DNA of 64,000 nt from NCBI RefSeq assembly GCF_038404985.1, contig NZ_JBBKBA010000001.1:1950001-2014000 (forward strand). The letters are read 5' to 3'. Position 1 is the stretch's first letter; each line of letters starts with the position of its first letter. The DNA comes from Ferrovibrio sp. MS7. Lineage in GTDB: Bacteria > Pseudomonadota > Alphaproteobacteria > Ferrovibrionales > Ferrovibrionaceae. The notes under the pieces were generated by a model, which was not told where the DNA came from, ran no database searches, and saw only the letters and a list, made by a program, of their open reading frames with translations. A program made the translations under genes and the position numbers. This document shows positions 57,604 through 64,000 of the stretch, piece by piece.

Positions 57604-58590
57604 CTAGCCGTTGAGATGGCAGGCGGAGAGGCGGCCCGGCGCGATCTGGCGCAGGGCCGGCTTCTCCGTCTTGCAGCGCGCCATGGCCTGCGGGCAGCGG
57701 GGATGGAAATGGCAACCGCTCGGCGGTTCCAGCGGTGAGGGGATTTCGCCGCTGATCGGCATGTAGTCGCGCCGCTTGGCTTCCAGCTTCGGTGCCTCGG
57801 CCAGCAGGGCCTGGGTGTAGGGGTGGTTGGCGCCCTTGAACAATTCTTCCGTTGGCGCGCTTTCCACCACGCGGCCGAGATACATGATCACCACGCGGTC
57901 GGAGAGATGCTCTACCACGGCCAGGTTATGGCTGATGAACAGGTATGTCAGGTTCAGCCGCTCGCGCAGGTCCATGAACAGGTTCAGCACCTGGGCCTGG
58001 ATAGACACGTCGAGCGCGGCCACGGCCTCGTCGCAGACGATGAAGCGCGGCTTCACTGCTAACGCGCGGGCGATGCCGATGCGCTGGCGCTGGCCACCGG
58101 AGAACTGGTGCGGAAACCGCTTCTTGTAGCGCGGATCCAGGCCGACCTGCAGCAGCATTTCCTCGACATAGGAATCGAACTGCGACCGCGTGATCAGGCC
58201 ATGGGCCAGCGGCGCCTCGCCGATGATGTCTTCCACCCGCATGCGCGGATTGAGCGAGGCATAAGGGTCCTGGAAGATCATCTGCACGGCGAGCTTGTAT
58301 GCCTTGTGCTCGGCCGGCGTCATGCTGGCGAGGTCCTTGCCTTCGAAGCTGATCTGGCCGTCGCTCTGGTCCATGATGCCGGCGACGATGCGGCCCAGTG
58401 TGCTCTTGCCGCAGCCGCTTTCGCCTACCAGGCCGACCACTTCGCCCTGCTGGATTTGCAGCGACACGCTGTCCACCGCATGCACAGCGCGTTCTTTCAG
58501 CCCGGCGCCGAGCAGGTTGGCCAGCTTGGCGGCGAAATCGAGTTTCCACACGAAGCGCTTGGAAACGCCCTTGAGTTCGAGCATCGCCAT
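57604..58590 (-). CDS. Dipeptide/oligopeptide ABC transporter ATP-binding protein (DppF/OppF type)
   Basis: About 328 residues from ATG 58590 ([13 protein letters not shown]). Walker [10 protein letters not shown], signature [15 protein letters not shown], Walker [15 protein letters not shown], and the C-terminal oligopeptide extension with a cysteine motif ([14 protein letters not shown]) typical of Opp/Dpp ATPases. Its start overlaps the upstream ATPase stop by one base (TGATG). Last gene of the operon. Confidence 0.95.
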   Translation of the reverse strand: MAMLELKGVSKRFVWKLDFAAKLANLLGAGLKERAVHAVDSVSLQIQQGEVVGLVGESGCGKSTLGRIVAGIMDQSDGQISFEGKDLASMTPAEHKAYKLAVQMIFQDPYASLNPRMRVEDIIGEAPLAHGLITRSQFDSYVEEMLLQVGLDPRYKKRFPHQFSGGQRQRIGIARALAVKPRFIVCDEAVAALDVSIQAQVLNLFMDLRERLNLTYLFISHNLAVVEHLSDRVVIMYLGRVVESAPTEELFKGANHPYTQALLAEAPKLEAKRRDYMPISGEIPSPLEPPSGCHFHPRCPQAMARCKTEKPALRQIAPGRLSACHLNG

Positions 58591-59573
58591 CACGCCGCTC
58601 CTTCCAGCGGATGCCAGCAACGTACGTCATGGCCCGGCGCCAGGGGCAACAGGTCTGGTATCGCCTCGCAGGCGGCATCGGCGCGGCTGCAGCGCGTCTT
58701 GAAGCGGCAGCCCGGCGGCAGGTTCAGCAGCGGCGGCGTCATGCCGGGAATCTGGAACAGCCGCTTGCCGCGCTGGCCGGTATTGGTATGTGCGCCGGGC
58801 ACAGAGCCGATCAGGCCGGCGGTGTAGGGGTGGCGCGGAGCTTCGATCACAGCGGCGACGCTGCCGGTTTCGACGATGCGGCCGGCATACATAACCATGA
58901 CACGGTCGGCGAGGCCGGCCACCACGGAAAGGTCGTGCGTAATCCAGATCAGCGCCGTGCCGGTCTCGCGACAGAGCTTGCGCACTTCATAGAGGATTTG
59001 GCCCTGGATGGTCACATCCAGCGCCGTGGTCGGCTCATCGGCGATGATCAGTTCCGGTTTGTTCAGCAGCGCGATGGCTATGGCGATGCGCTGGCGCATG
59101 CCGCCGGAAAGCTGGTGCGGATAGGCCTGCAGGCGGTCTTCCGGCGCGGCGATGCCGACAGCCTTCAGCGTCTCGATGCAGCGGGCGCGGGCGGCGGCCT
59201 CAGTGATCTTCTCATGCGCCAGCACGCCCTCGATCATCTGCGTGTCGACACGCAGCACCGGATTGAGCGTCATCATCGGGTCCTGGAAGATCATGGCAAT
59301 GCTTTTGCCGCGCAATTGGCGCAGCCGCGCCGGCTTGGCCTGGGCGATATCCTCGCCCTTGAACAGCACGCGGCCATTGGCGATATGGCCGGGCTGATCG
59401 AGCAGGCCGATGATGGAAAAGCCGGTGATGCTTTTGCCCGAGCCGCTTTCTCCCACCAGGCCCAGGATTTCGCCTGGCGCTACTTCAAAACTGACGCCAT
59501 CCACCGCGCGCACGATGCCGTCGCGCGTCGGGAAATGGGTCTCCAGATTCTCGACCTTCAGCGTGGGCGTCAT
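58590..59573 (-). CDS. Dipeptide/oligopeptide ABC transporter ATP-binding protein (DppD/OppD type)
   Basis: 327 residues. Walker [11 protein letters not shown]-loop [10 protein letters not shown], signature [15 protein letters not shown], Walker [14 protein letters not shown] and the C-terminal [12 protein letters not shown] oligopeptide motif. It pairs with the second ATPase to drive import through the DppBC-type permeases. A 3-bp gap separates it from the upstream permease gene. Confidence 0.95.
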   Translation of the reverse strand: MTPTLKVENLETHFPTRDGIVRAVDGVSFEVAPGEILGLVGESGSGKSITGFSIIGLLDQPGHIANGRVLFKGEDIAQAKPARLRQLRGKSIAMIFQDPMMTLNPVLRVDTQMIEGVLAHEKITEAAARARCIETLKAVGIAAPEDRLQAYPHQLSGGMRQRIAIAIALLNKPELIIADEPTTALDVTIQGQILYEVRKLCRETGTALIWITHDLSVVAGLADRVMVMYAGRIVETGSVAAVIEAPRHPYTAGLIGSVPGAHTNTGQRGKRLFQIPGMTPPLLNLPPGCRFKTRCSRADAACEAIPDLLPLAPGHDVRCWHPLEGAA

Positions 59574-59576
59574 GGA

Positions 59577-60491
59577 TCAGCGCTTCAAACGGGGATTGAG
59601 CACGTCGCGGAGCTGGTCGCCCACGAGATTGATGGCGACGATCACCACGGTGAGCGCGATGCCCGGGAACATGGAAATCCAGTAGACGCCGGAAAGCAGG
59701 TAGTCGAAGCCGTTGGCAATCAGCATGCCCAGCGAAGGTTCCGTGACGGGCACGCCAAGGCCGAGGAAGCTGAGCGTGGCTTCCAGCGTGATCGCGCGCG
59801 CGATGTCGATGGTGGCGATCACGATCAGCGGCGGCAGGCAGTTCGGCAGCAGGTGGCGCCACAGGATGCGGCTCTGCTTCAGGCCCAGGCAGCGCGCGGC
59901 TTCCACGTATTCCTTGTTGCGTTCCACCAGGGCGGCGCCGCGCGCGGCACGGGCGAAATACGCCCATTGCACCGCCACCAGTGCCATGATCACCTTGTCG
60001 ACGCCGTTGCCCAGCACCGCCAGCAGGATCAGCGCCACCAGGATGGCGGGGAAGGAAAGCTGGATATCGACGATGCGCATGATCAGGGCTTCGACGCCGC
60101 CGCCGAAATACGCCGCGGCGAGACCGGCGGCCGCACCGATCGCAAGGGCGCAGGATACGGCGACCACGCCGACGAACAGGCTGATGCGCAGGCCATGCAG
60201 CATGGCGGAAAGCATGTCGCGGCCCTGGCCATCGGAGCCGAGCATAAAGACGAAGCCATCGCCCGAGAGCGCGCCGGGCGGCAGGCGCGAATCCATGATG
60301 TCGAGCTTGGCGAGATCGTAGGGATTCTGCGGCGACAGCCAAGGTGCCAGCAGAGCCGCCGTGATGGCCAGCACGAACAGCGCGAGGCCGAACAGCGCCA
60401 GCTTGCTTTCGGCGAATTCCGAAACGATGCGCTGCAGCGGGGTTTGCGCTTTTACCAGTTTGACGGTGGCGGGGAGGGCTGCGTCGGTCAC
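59577..60491 (-). CDS. Dipeptide/oligopeptide ABC transporter permease (DppC/OppC type)
   Basis: 304 residues with a first helix (LALFGLALFVLAITAALLAPW) followed by a periplasmic loop and five more helices; the EAA loop is EAARCLGLKQSRILWRHLLPN. Second inner-membrane component of the importer. Overlaps the upstream permease by 4 bp. Confidence 0.95.
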   Translation of the reverse strand: MTDAALPATVKLVKAQTPLQRIVSEFAESKLALFGLALFVLAITAALLAPWLSPQNPYDLAKLDIMDSRLPPGALSGDGFVFMLGSDGQGRDMLSAMLHGLRISLFVGVVAVSCALAIGAAAGLAAAYFGGGVEALIMRIVDIQLSFPAILVALILLAVLGNGVDKVIMALVAVQWAYFARAARGAALVERNKEYVEAARCLGLKQSRILWRHLLPNCLPPLIVIATIDIARAITLEATLSFLGLGVPVTEPSLGMLIANGFDYLLSGVYWISMFPGIALTVVIVAINLVGDQLRDVLNPRLKR

Positions 60492-61462
60492 TTGGCACCT
60501 CCCAGCCGCACACGCGGATCCAGCACGGTGTAGAGGATGTCCACCACCAGATTGATCACTACCAGCAGGAACACCACGATGATCAGGTAGGCGACGATCA
60601 CCGGGCGGTCGAGCTGGTTGATCGAGTCGATCAGCAGCTTGCCCATGCCTGGCCAGGAGAAGATGGTTTCAGTGATCACCGCGAAGGCAATCAGCGCGCC
60701 GAGTTCCAGGCCGGTGACGGTGACGACAGGCACCAGGATGTTTTTCAGGATATGCACGCCGACCACGCGGCGTTCATCCAGACCCTTGGCGCGGGCGAAT
60801 TTCACATAATCCATCAGCATCACCTCGCGCGCCGTGGCGCGCGCCAGACGCACGATCAGGGCGCATTTCGACAGCGCCAGGGTGACGGCCGGCAGCAGGA
60901 TGTGGTGCCAGCCTTTCGCGGTCAGCACGCTCAAATGCAGGCCCATTACATCCACCGTTGGGCCACGGCCCGAGGCCGGCATCAGGCCGAGCTGCACGGC
61001 GAAAACCATGATCAGCATCAGGCCGACCCAGAAATTCGGCAGGCTGAAGCCCAGGATCGAGCCGGCCATGATGGCGCGGGCGCCGAAGCTTTCATGGCGC
61101 AGGCCTGCATATACGCCAAGCGGCAGGCCGATCACCACAGCCATTACCGTGGCGGTGATGGCGAGTTCCAGCGTCGCCGGCATGCGTTCCAGGATCAGGC
61201 TCATGGCCGGCTGGCCATAGACGAAGGATTTGCCGAATTCGCCGGAAAAGGCGGAGCCGACGAAGCGCATATATTGCACCCACACCGGCTGATCGAGGCC
61301 CAGTGCGGCGGCGATCTGCTCGCGGTCGATCTCGGTGGCCTCGGGGCTTGCCAGCACCGCCAGCGGGTCGCCCAGCAGGTAGATGCCGCCGAAAACCAGC
61401 ACCGACATAACCGCCACGACCAGCGCTGCCTGCAGCAGCCGCCGGATAATGAATACCAACAT
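60488..61462 (-). CDS. Dipeptide/oligopeptide ABC transporter permease (DppB/OppB type)
   Basis: 324 residues. N-terminal helix LQAALVVAVMSVLVFGGIYL, five further helices, and the EAA-like loop FARAKGLDERRVVGVHILKN. First gene of a four-gene import operon whose members overlap or abut (permease, permease, ATPase, ATPase). The usual periplasmic binding protein is not adjacent on either side, so it must be encoded elsewhere or the system borrows one. Confidence 0.95.
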   Translation of the reverse strand: MLVFIIRRLLQAALVVAVMSVLVFGGIYLLGDPLAVLASPEATEIDREQIAAALGLDQPVWVQYMRFVGSAFSGEFGKSFVYGQPAMSLILERMPATLELAITATVMAVVIGLPLGVYAGLRHESFGARAIMAGSILGFSLPNFWVGLMLIMVFAVQLGLMPASGRGPTVDVMGLHLSVLTAKGWHHILLPAVTLALSKCALIVRLARATAREVMLMDYVKFARAKGLDERRVVGVHILKNILVPVVTVTGLELGALIAFAVITETIFSWPGMGKLLIDSINQLDRPVIVAYLIIVVFLLVVINLVVDILYTVLDPRVRLGGAK

Positions 61463-61570
61463 CCCCCGATGTCCCTGTTGTTATACTGTCATGGATGCTA
61501 GCCGAAAGCCTGGCACGGAGCCAGCCTGATATACGGGCAGCCTGTTATTCGGGCGTTAGCAATCGCGCCG

Positions 61571-62428
61571 CTATTCAGGCGGCAGCAAGCGTGCCGTGCC
61601 GGAAACCCGGATCGATGCACCGGGCTCGGCGGAAATTTCCGCCCTGAGGCGCGAGCGCATGCCCATATCCTCGCCCTGCACGATGTCGATCACGCCACCA
61701 TGCGGCCAGCCGATCTCGCGCAAATAGCCGGCCAGCGCCGCTGTTGCCGCACCGGTTGCCGGGTCTTCATAGACGCCACCGGCGGCGAAGGGATTGCGCG
61801 TGTGGAAAAGCTGCGCGCTCTCGGCGTAGATGAGAATGATTGTTACCAGCCCAGCTTGCTGCATCAGGGCGCGCCCGGCCTCGAAGTCGTAGCGCATGGC
61901 GCCGAGTGCTGTGCGGCTGTTCAGTGCCAGCACCAGATGCCGCGCACCGGCATCGGCGATGGCCGGCGGAATGCGCCAATCCAGATCCGCATTCGTGTAG
62001 CCGAACAGCGCCAGTGTGTCGGCCACCAGTTTCGGCTCTGCAGTCCTGCTGCTGGTCGGCGGCGATTGCAGTGCGGCGGCGATGGTGCTGCCATCGCGCC
62101 GCCCGGTCACGGTGATGGCGGCATCATTCAGGGTCAAGGCGAATTCGCCATCGCCGCATTGCAGCGCCAGCGCGGCGCCCAGCGCAATCGTGGCATGGCC
62201 GCAGAACGGCACTTCCATGCCGGGCGCGAAATAGCGCACGCGCCAGGTTTTGTCGCTCAGCGGTGCCGCGAAAGCTGTTTCGGAATAACCGACTTCGGCG
62301 GCAATGGCCTGCATCTCGGCGGCAGACGGGAGCGCATCAGCAATCACCACGCCGGCGGGATTGCCGCCAATCTCGCCATCGGAAAATGCCGCTAACCGTT
62401 GTACCTGTATCGGGCGCTTTACCTGCAT
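61571..62428 (-). CDS. PhzF-family isomerase-like protein
   Basis: 285 residues with the PhzF pattern: FSDGEIGGNPAGVVI at the N-terminus, YSETAFAAPL, RYFAPGMEVPFCGHATIALG split across the first half, and EDPATGAATAALAGYL in the second. The fold is a diaminopimelate-epimerase-like duplicate; the catalytic glutamate aligns with YSETAF. Most family members are of unknown substrate and not involved in phenazine synthesis; no phenazine genes are present. Monocistronic. Confidence 0.9.
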   Translation of the reverse strand: MQVKRPIQVQRLAAFSDGEIGGNPAGVVIADALPSAAEMQAIAAEVGYSETAFAAPLSDKTWRVRYFAPGMEVPFCGHATIALGAALALQCGDGEFALTLNDAAITVTGRRDGSTIAAALQSPPTSSRTAEPKLVADTLALFGYTNADLDWRIPPAIADAGARHLVLALNSRTALGAMRYDFEAGRALMQQAGLVTIILIYAESAQLFHTRNPFAAGGVYEDPATGAATAALAGYLREIGWPHGGVIDIVQGEDMGMRSRLRAEISAEPGASIRVSGTARLLPPE

Positions 62429-62508
62429 GCTCAGCCTCGCTGGTGTTGCGTGAGGCTAACCAATGCGGCGCGAAGCAGCCAGAATTGAATTGTCAGGCTG
62501 CAATTGCT

Positions 62509-62533
62509 GCCGCAGCGTCAGGTGCGCTGCGGC
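62509..62533 (-). terminator. Hairpin downstream of trcR without a T-run
   Basis: GCCGCAGCG (62509-62517) pairs perfectly with CGCTGCGGC (62525-62533) around a 7-nt loop, 10 bp after the trcR stop on the minus strand. No U-rich tract follows, so it may be a weak or factor-dependent terminator or a 3'-end stabilising structure. Confidence 0.35.
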
Positions 62534-62542
62534 TAGCGTGAA

Positions 62543-63178
62543 TCAGGCGGCGTCTTCGCTGCCGTCGATCTCTTCCAGCGGCTCGGCGGCCACCGGTGCG
62601 TTGGCTTCGCGGTCGGCGCGGGCGCGCTCGCGGGCTTCGCGCTTTTCCTTGTTGTCGCGGCGCTTGGCGGCGAGCAGCAGCACGCGGTCGAGTTCCGACT
62701 GGCTGCAGATGCCGAGGCTGACCGGATCGCGCGGCTTGATGTTGGGCGCGTTCCAATGCGTGCGCGAACGCACCGAGTCAATCGTCGCCTTGGTGGTGCC
62801 GAGCAGCTTCTGCACCTGTGCATCGCCCACTTCCGGGTGATACTTCAGCAGCCAGGCGATGGCATCGGGGCGATCCTGGCGCTTCGAGAGCGGCGTGTAG
62901 CGCGCGCCCTTGGTCTTCTGGCGTGCCAGCGGCACGGTCGGCTCCAGCAGCTTCAGGTTCGCCGCCGGGTTGGCTTCGCAGCGCGCGATCTCTTCTGGCG
63001 TCAACTGGTTGTTGGCGATCGGGTCCTGGCCGACGATGCCGACGGCCACTTCGCCATCGGCAATGCCCTTCACTTCCAGCGGATGCAGGCCGCAGAAATA
63101 GGCAATCTGATCGAAGGTCAGCTTGGTATTGTCGATGAGCCAGACGGCGGTGGCTTTGGGCATCAACGGTAGGGCCAT
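62543..63178 (-). CDS. trcR: Cell-cycle transcriptional regulator TrcR (DUF1013)
   Basis: 211 residues from ATG 63178 (MALPLMPKATAVWLIDNTKL), which has AAGGATG upstream; an ATG 9 bp earlier lacks a ribosome site. The DUF1013 core includes LTFDQIAYFCGLHPLEVKGIADGEV-type sequence (residues 19-43) and KYHPEVGDAQVQKLLGTTKATI-type sequence. The family is essentially restricted to Alphaproteobacteria and is a marker of the group. The C-terminus is a charged helix (KRRDNKEKREARERARADRE). Confidence 0.92.
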   Translation of the reverse strand: MALPLMPKATAVWLIDNTKLTFDQIAYFCGLHPLEVKGIADGEVAVGIVGQDPIANNQLTPEEIARCEANPAANLKLLEPTVPLARQKTKGARYTPLSKRQDRPDAIAWLLKYHPEVGDAQVQKLLGTTKATIDSVRSRTHWNAPNIKPRDPVSLGICSQSELDRVLLLAAKRRDNKEKREARERARADREANAPVAAEPLEEIDGSEDAA

Positions 63179-63380
63179 GATACGCATCCTTCATAAACCA
63201 GCAGGCGGAAGCCGCGTGGCATAAGCCGGTATGGACCAGACAGCCGGGGGAGGTTCGCCGGGCAGCCCTTCCGGGACTGCCCCGGGCCACACCAGCTGGG
63301 AGTGTCCGGAAAACGGCGCCAACTATACCCAAGCCGGCGTCGCGCGCAACCACCGGACGGCCATGTTTACGCTTTTATGG
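63179..63380. other. trcR leader region with a GC-rich hairpin
   Basis: A stem formed by GGGCAG (63260-63265) and CTGCCC (63277-63282), with an inner CCC/GGG pairing around TTCC, lies 80-100 bp upstream of trcR. On the minus strand it reads as a hairpin capped by GGAA. No T-run follows on either strand, and it lacks the conserved bulge of SRP RNA. It may be part of the trcR 5' leader. Nothing else is seen in this stretch. Confidence 0.3.
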
Positions 63381-64000
63381 TCAAAGAGTTAGCAAAACTT
63401 TCCCGATATGGTCGCCGGCATCCAGGCGGGCATGGGCGGCTGCGGCCTCAGCGAGCGGGAAGCGGGAGTCGATGATCGGCTTGATCGTGCCAGCCGCCAG
63501 GCCGGGCCAGATTTTGGCTTCCAGGGCGGCGGCGATGGCGCCCTTGAAGGCCACCGGGCGGGGGCGGAGGGTCGAGCCGGTGATGGTCAGGCGGCGGCGC
63601 ATCACCAGGCTCAGGTCGCCTTCGCCCTTCGGCCCGCCCTGCAGTGCGATGATCACCAGCCTGCCCTCGTCGGCCAGGCACTTGATGTTGCGCGGCAGGT
63701 AGCTGCCGCCGACCATGTCGAGGATGACGTTGACGCCCTGGCCGCCGGTCTCCTGCTTGATGACTTCGGCGAAATCCTCGGTCTTGTAGTTGATGCCGCG
63801 CGCGGCGCCGAGCTGTTCGACGAAGCGGCATTTCGCATCGGTGCCGGCGGTGGCGAAGATGCGGCCCGCACCCAGCAGGCGGGAAAGCTGAAGCGCCGCC
63901 ACACCGATGCCTGAGGCGCCGCCATGGATCAGGATGCTCTCGCCGGCTGAGAGGCCGCCACGGTCGGCGATGTTGCTCCACACCGTGAACCAGTTTTCCG
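63381..64000 (-). CDS. NAD(P)H:quinone oxidoreductase, PIG3/zinc-independent MDR family (partial)
   Basis: The gene runs off the right edge; about 206 C-terminal residues are visible. The dinucleotide-binding motif ILIHGGASGIGVAALQLS and the start of the catalytic domain (ENWFTVWSNIADRGGL) match PIG3-type quinone oxidoreductases, which reduce quinones with NADPH and lack the structural zinc. The in-frame codons continue to position 64000, so the GTG at 63983 is not the true start. Confidence 0.9.
   Translation of the reverse strand, partial: ENWFTVWSNIADRGGLSAGESILIHGGASGIGVAALQLSRLLGAGRIFATAGTDAKCRFVEQLGAARGINYKTEDFAEVIKQETGGQGVNVILDMVGGSYLPRNIKCLADEGRLVIIALQGGPKGEGDLSLVMRRRLTITGSTLRPRPVAFKGAIAAALEAKIWPGLAAGTIKPIIDSRFPLAEAAAAHARLDAGDHIGKVLLTL

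Noticed and set aside
63255-63290. GC-rich hairpin with GGAA cap upstream of trcR considered as a small SRP RNA
   Set aside because: It is a nearly perfect stem and lacks the asymmetric internal loops conserved in SRP RNA domain IV; kept only as an unexplained leader structure.

Overview
The window comes from a high-GC Alphaproteobacterium, most likely a Rhodospirillales-type lineage. The markers are 5-aminolevulinate synthase (the C4 heme route), a DUF1013/TrcR cell-cycle regulator, the DUF3305/DUF3306 pair beside a formate dehydrogenase, an intracellular PHB depolymerase with a cysteine nucleophile, and a Zur-type palindrome. No rRNA, tRNA, CRISPR array, insertion sequence, phage gene or replication origin was seen. 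The genus cannot be fixed from the sequence alone.

Region 1 (1-12.35 kb) is a formate-oxidation island. It reads DUF3305 (cut by the window edge), DUF3306, a YdaS-type helix-turn-helix fused to a TorD-family chaperone, a small Tat-signal protein, and the three formate dehydrogenase subunits: a catalytic subunit with cysteine instead of selenocysteine, a four-cluster Fe-S subunit and a membrane cytochrome b. A strong terminator follows. After it come a secreted WD40 protein, a 47-residue membrane peptide and a c-type cytochrome on the minus strand, a 681-residue polyferredoxin, and the molybdenum cofactor genes mobB and moeA.

Region 2 (12.6-22.3 kb) is mostly signalling: a soluble double-PAS chemotaxis receptor, a GAF-PAS protein, a radical SAM enzyme, a divergent glutathione S-transferase/PHB depolymerase pair, a single-domain receiver and a large hybrid histidine kinase.

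Region 3 (22.3-33.9 kb) is cell-surface. A 7.6-kb gene encodes a giant protein of about 52 tandem 46- or 26-residue repeats ending in RTX nonapeptides. Facing it is a probable zinc-starvation operon: a ZnuD-like TonB receptor followed by an outer-membrane barrel, preceded by a near-perfect 32-bp AT-rich palindrome.

Region 4 (33.9-40.1 kb) is housekeeping with a heme theme: rph-rdgB-hemW, a YkuD transpeptidase, a chlorite-dismutase-family hemoprotein, an odd stand-alone P-loop protein, hemA and a degenerate receiver.

Region 5 (40.1-64 kb) holds transport and general metabolism: an adaptor-RND-HPt operon, a histone-deacetylase-like hydrolase, ettA, a methyltransferase, a MaoC/DMT pair, an NMT1-type binding protein, an aspartate aminotransferase, a ribbon-helix-helix protein, a second RND system with a lipoprotein adaptor, a dipeptide-type ABC transporter lacking its binding protein, a PhzF-like enzyme, trcR and a quinone oxidoreductase cut by the right edge. 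Three convergent gene pairs are separated by exactly 3 bp and one overlaps by 4 bp.
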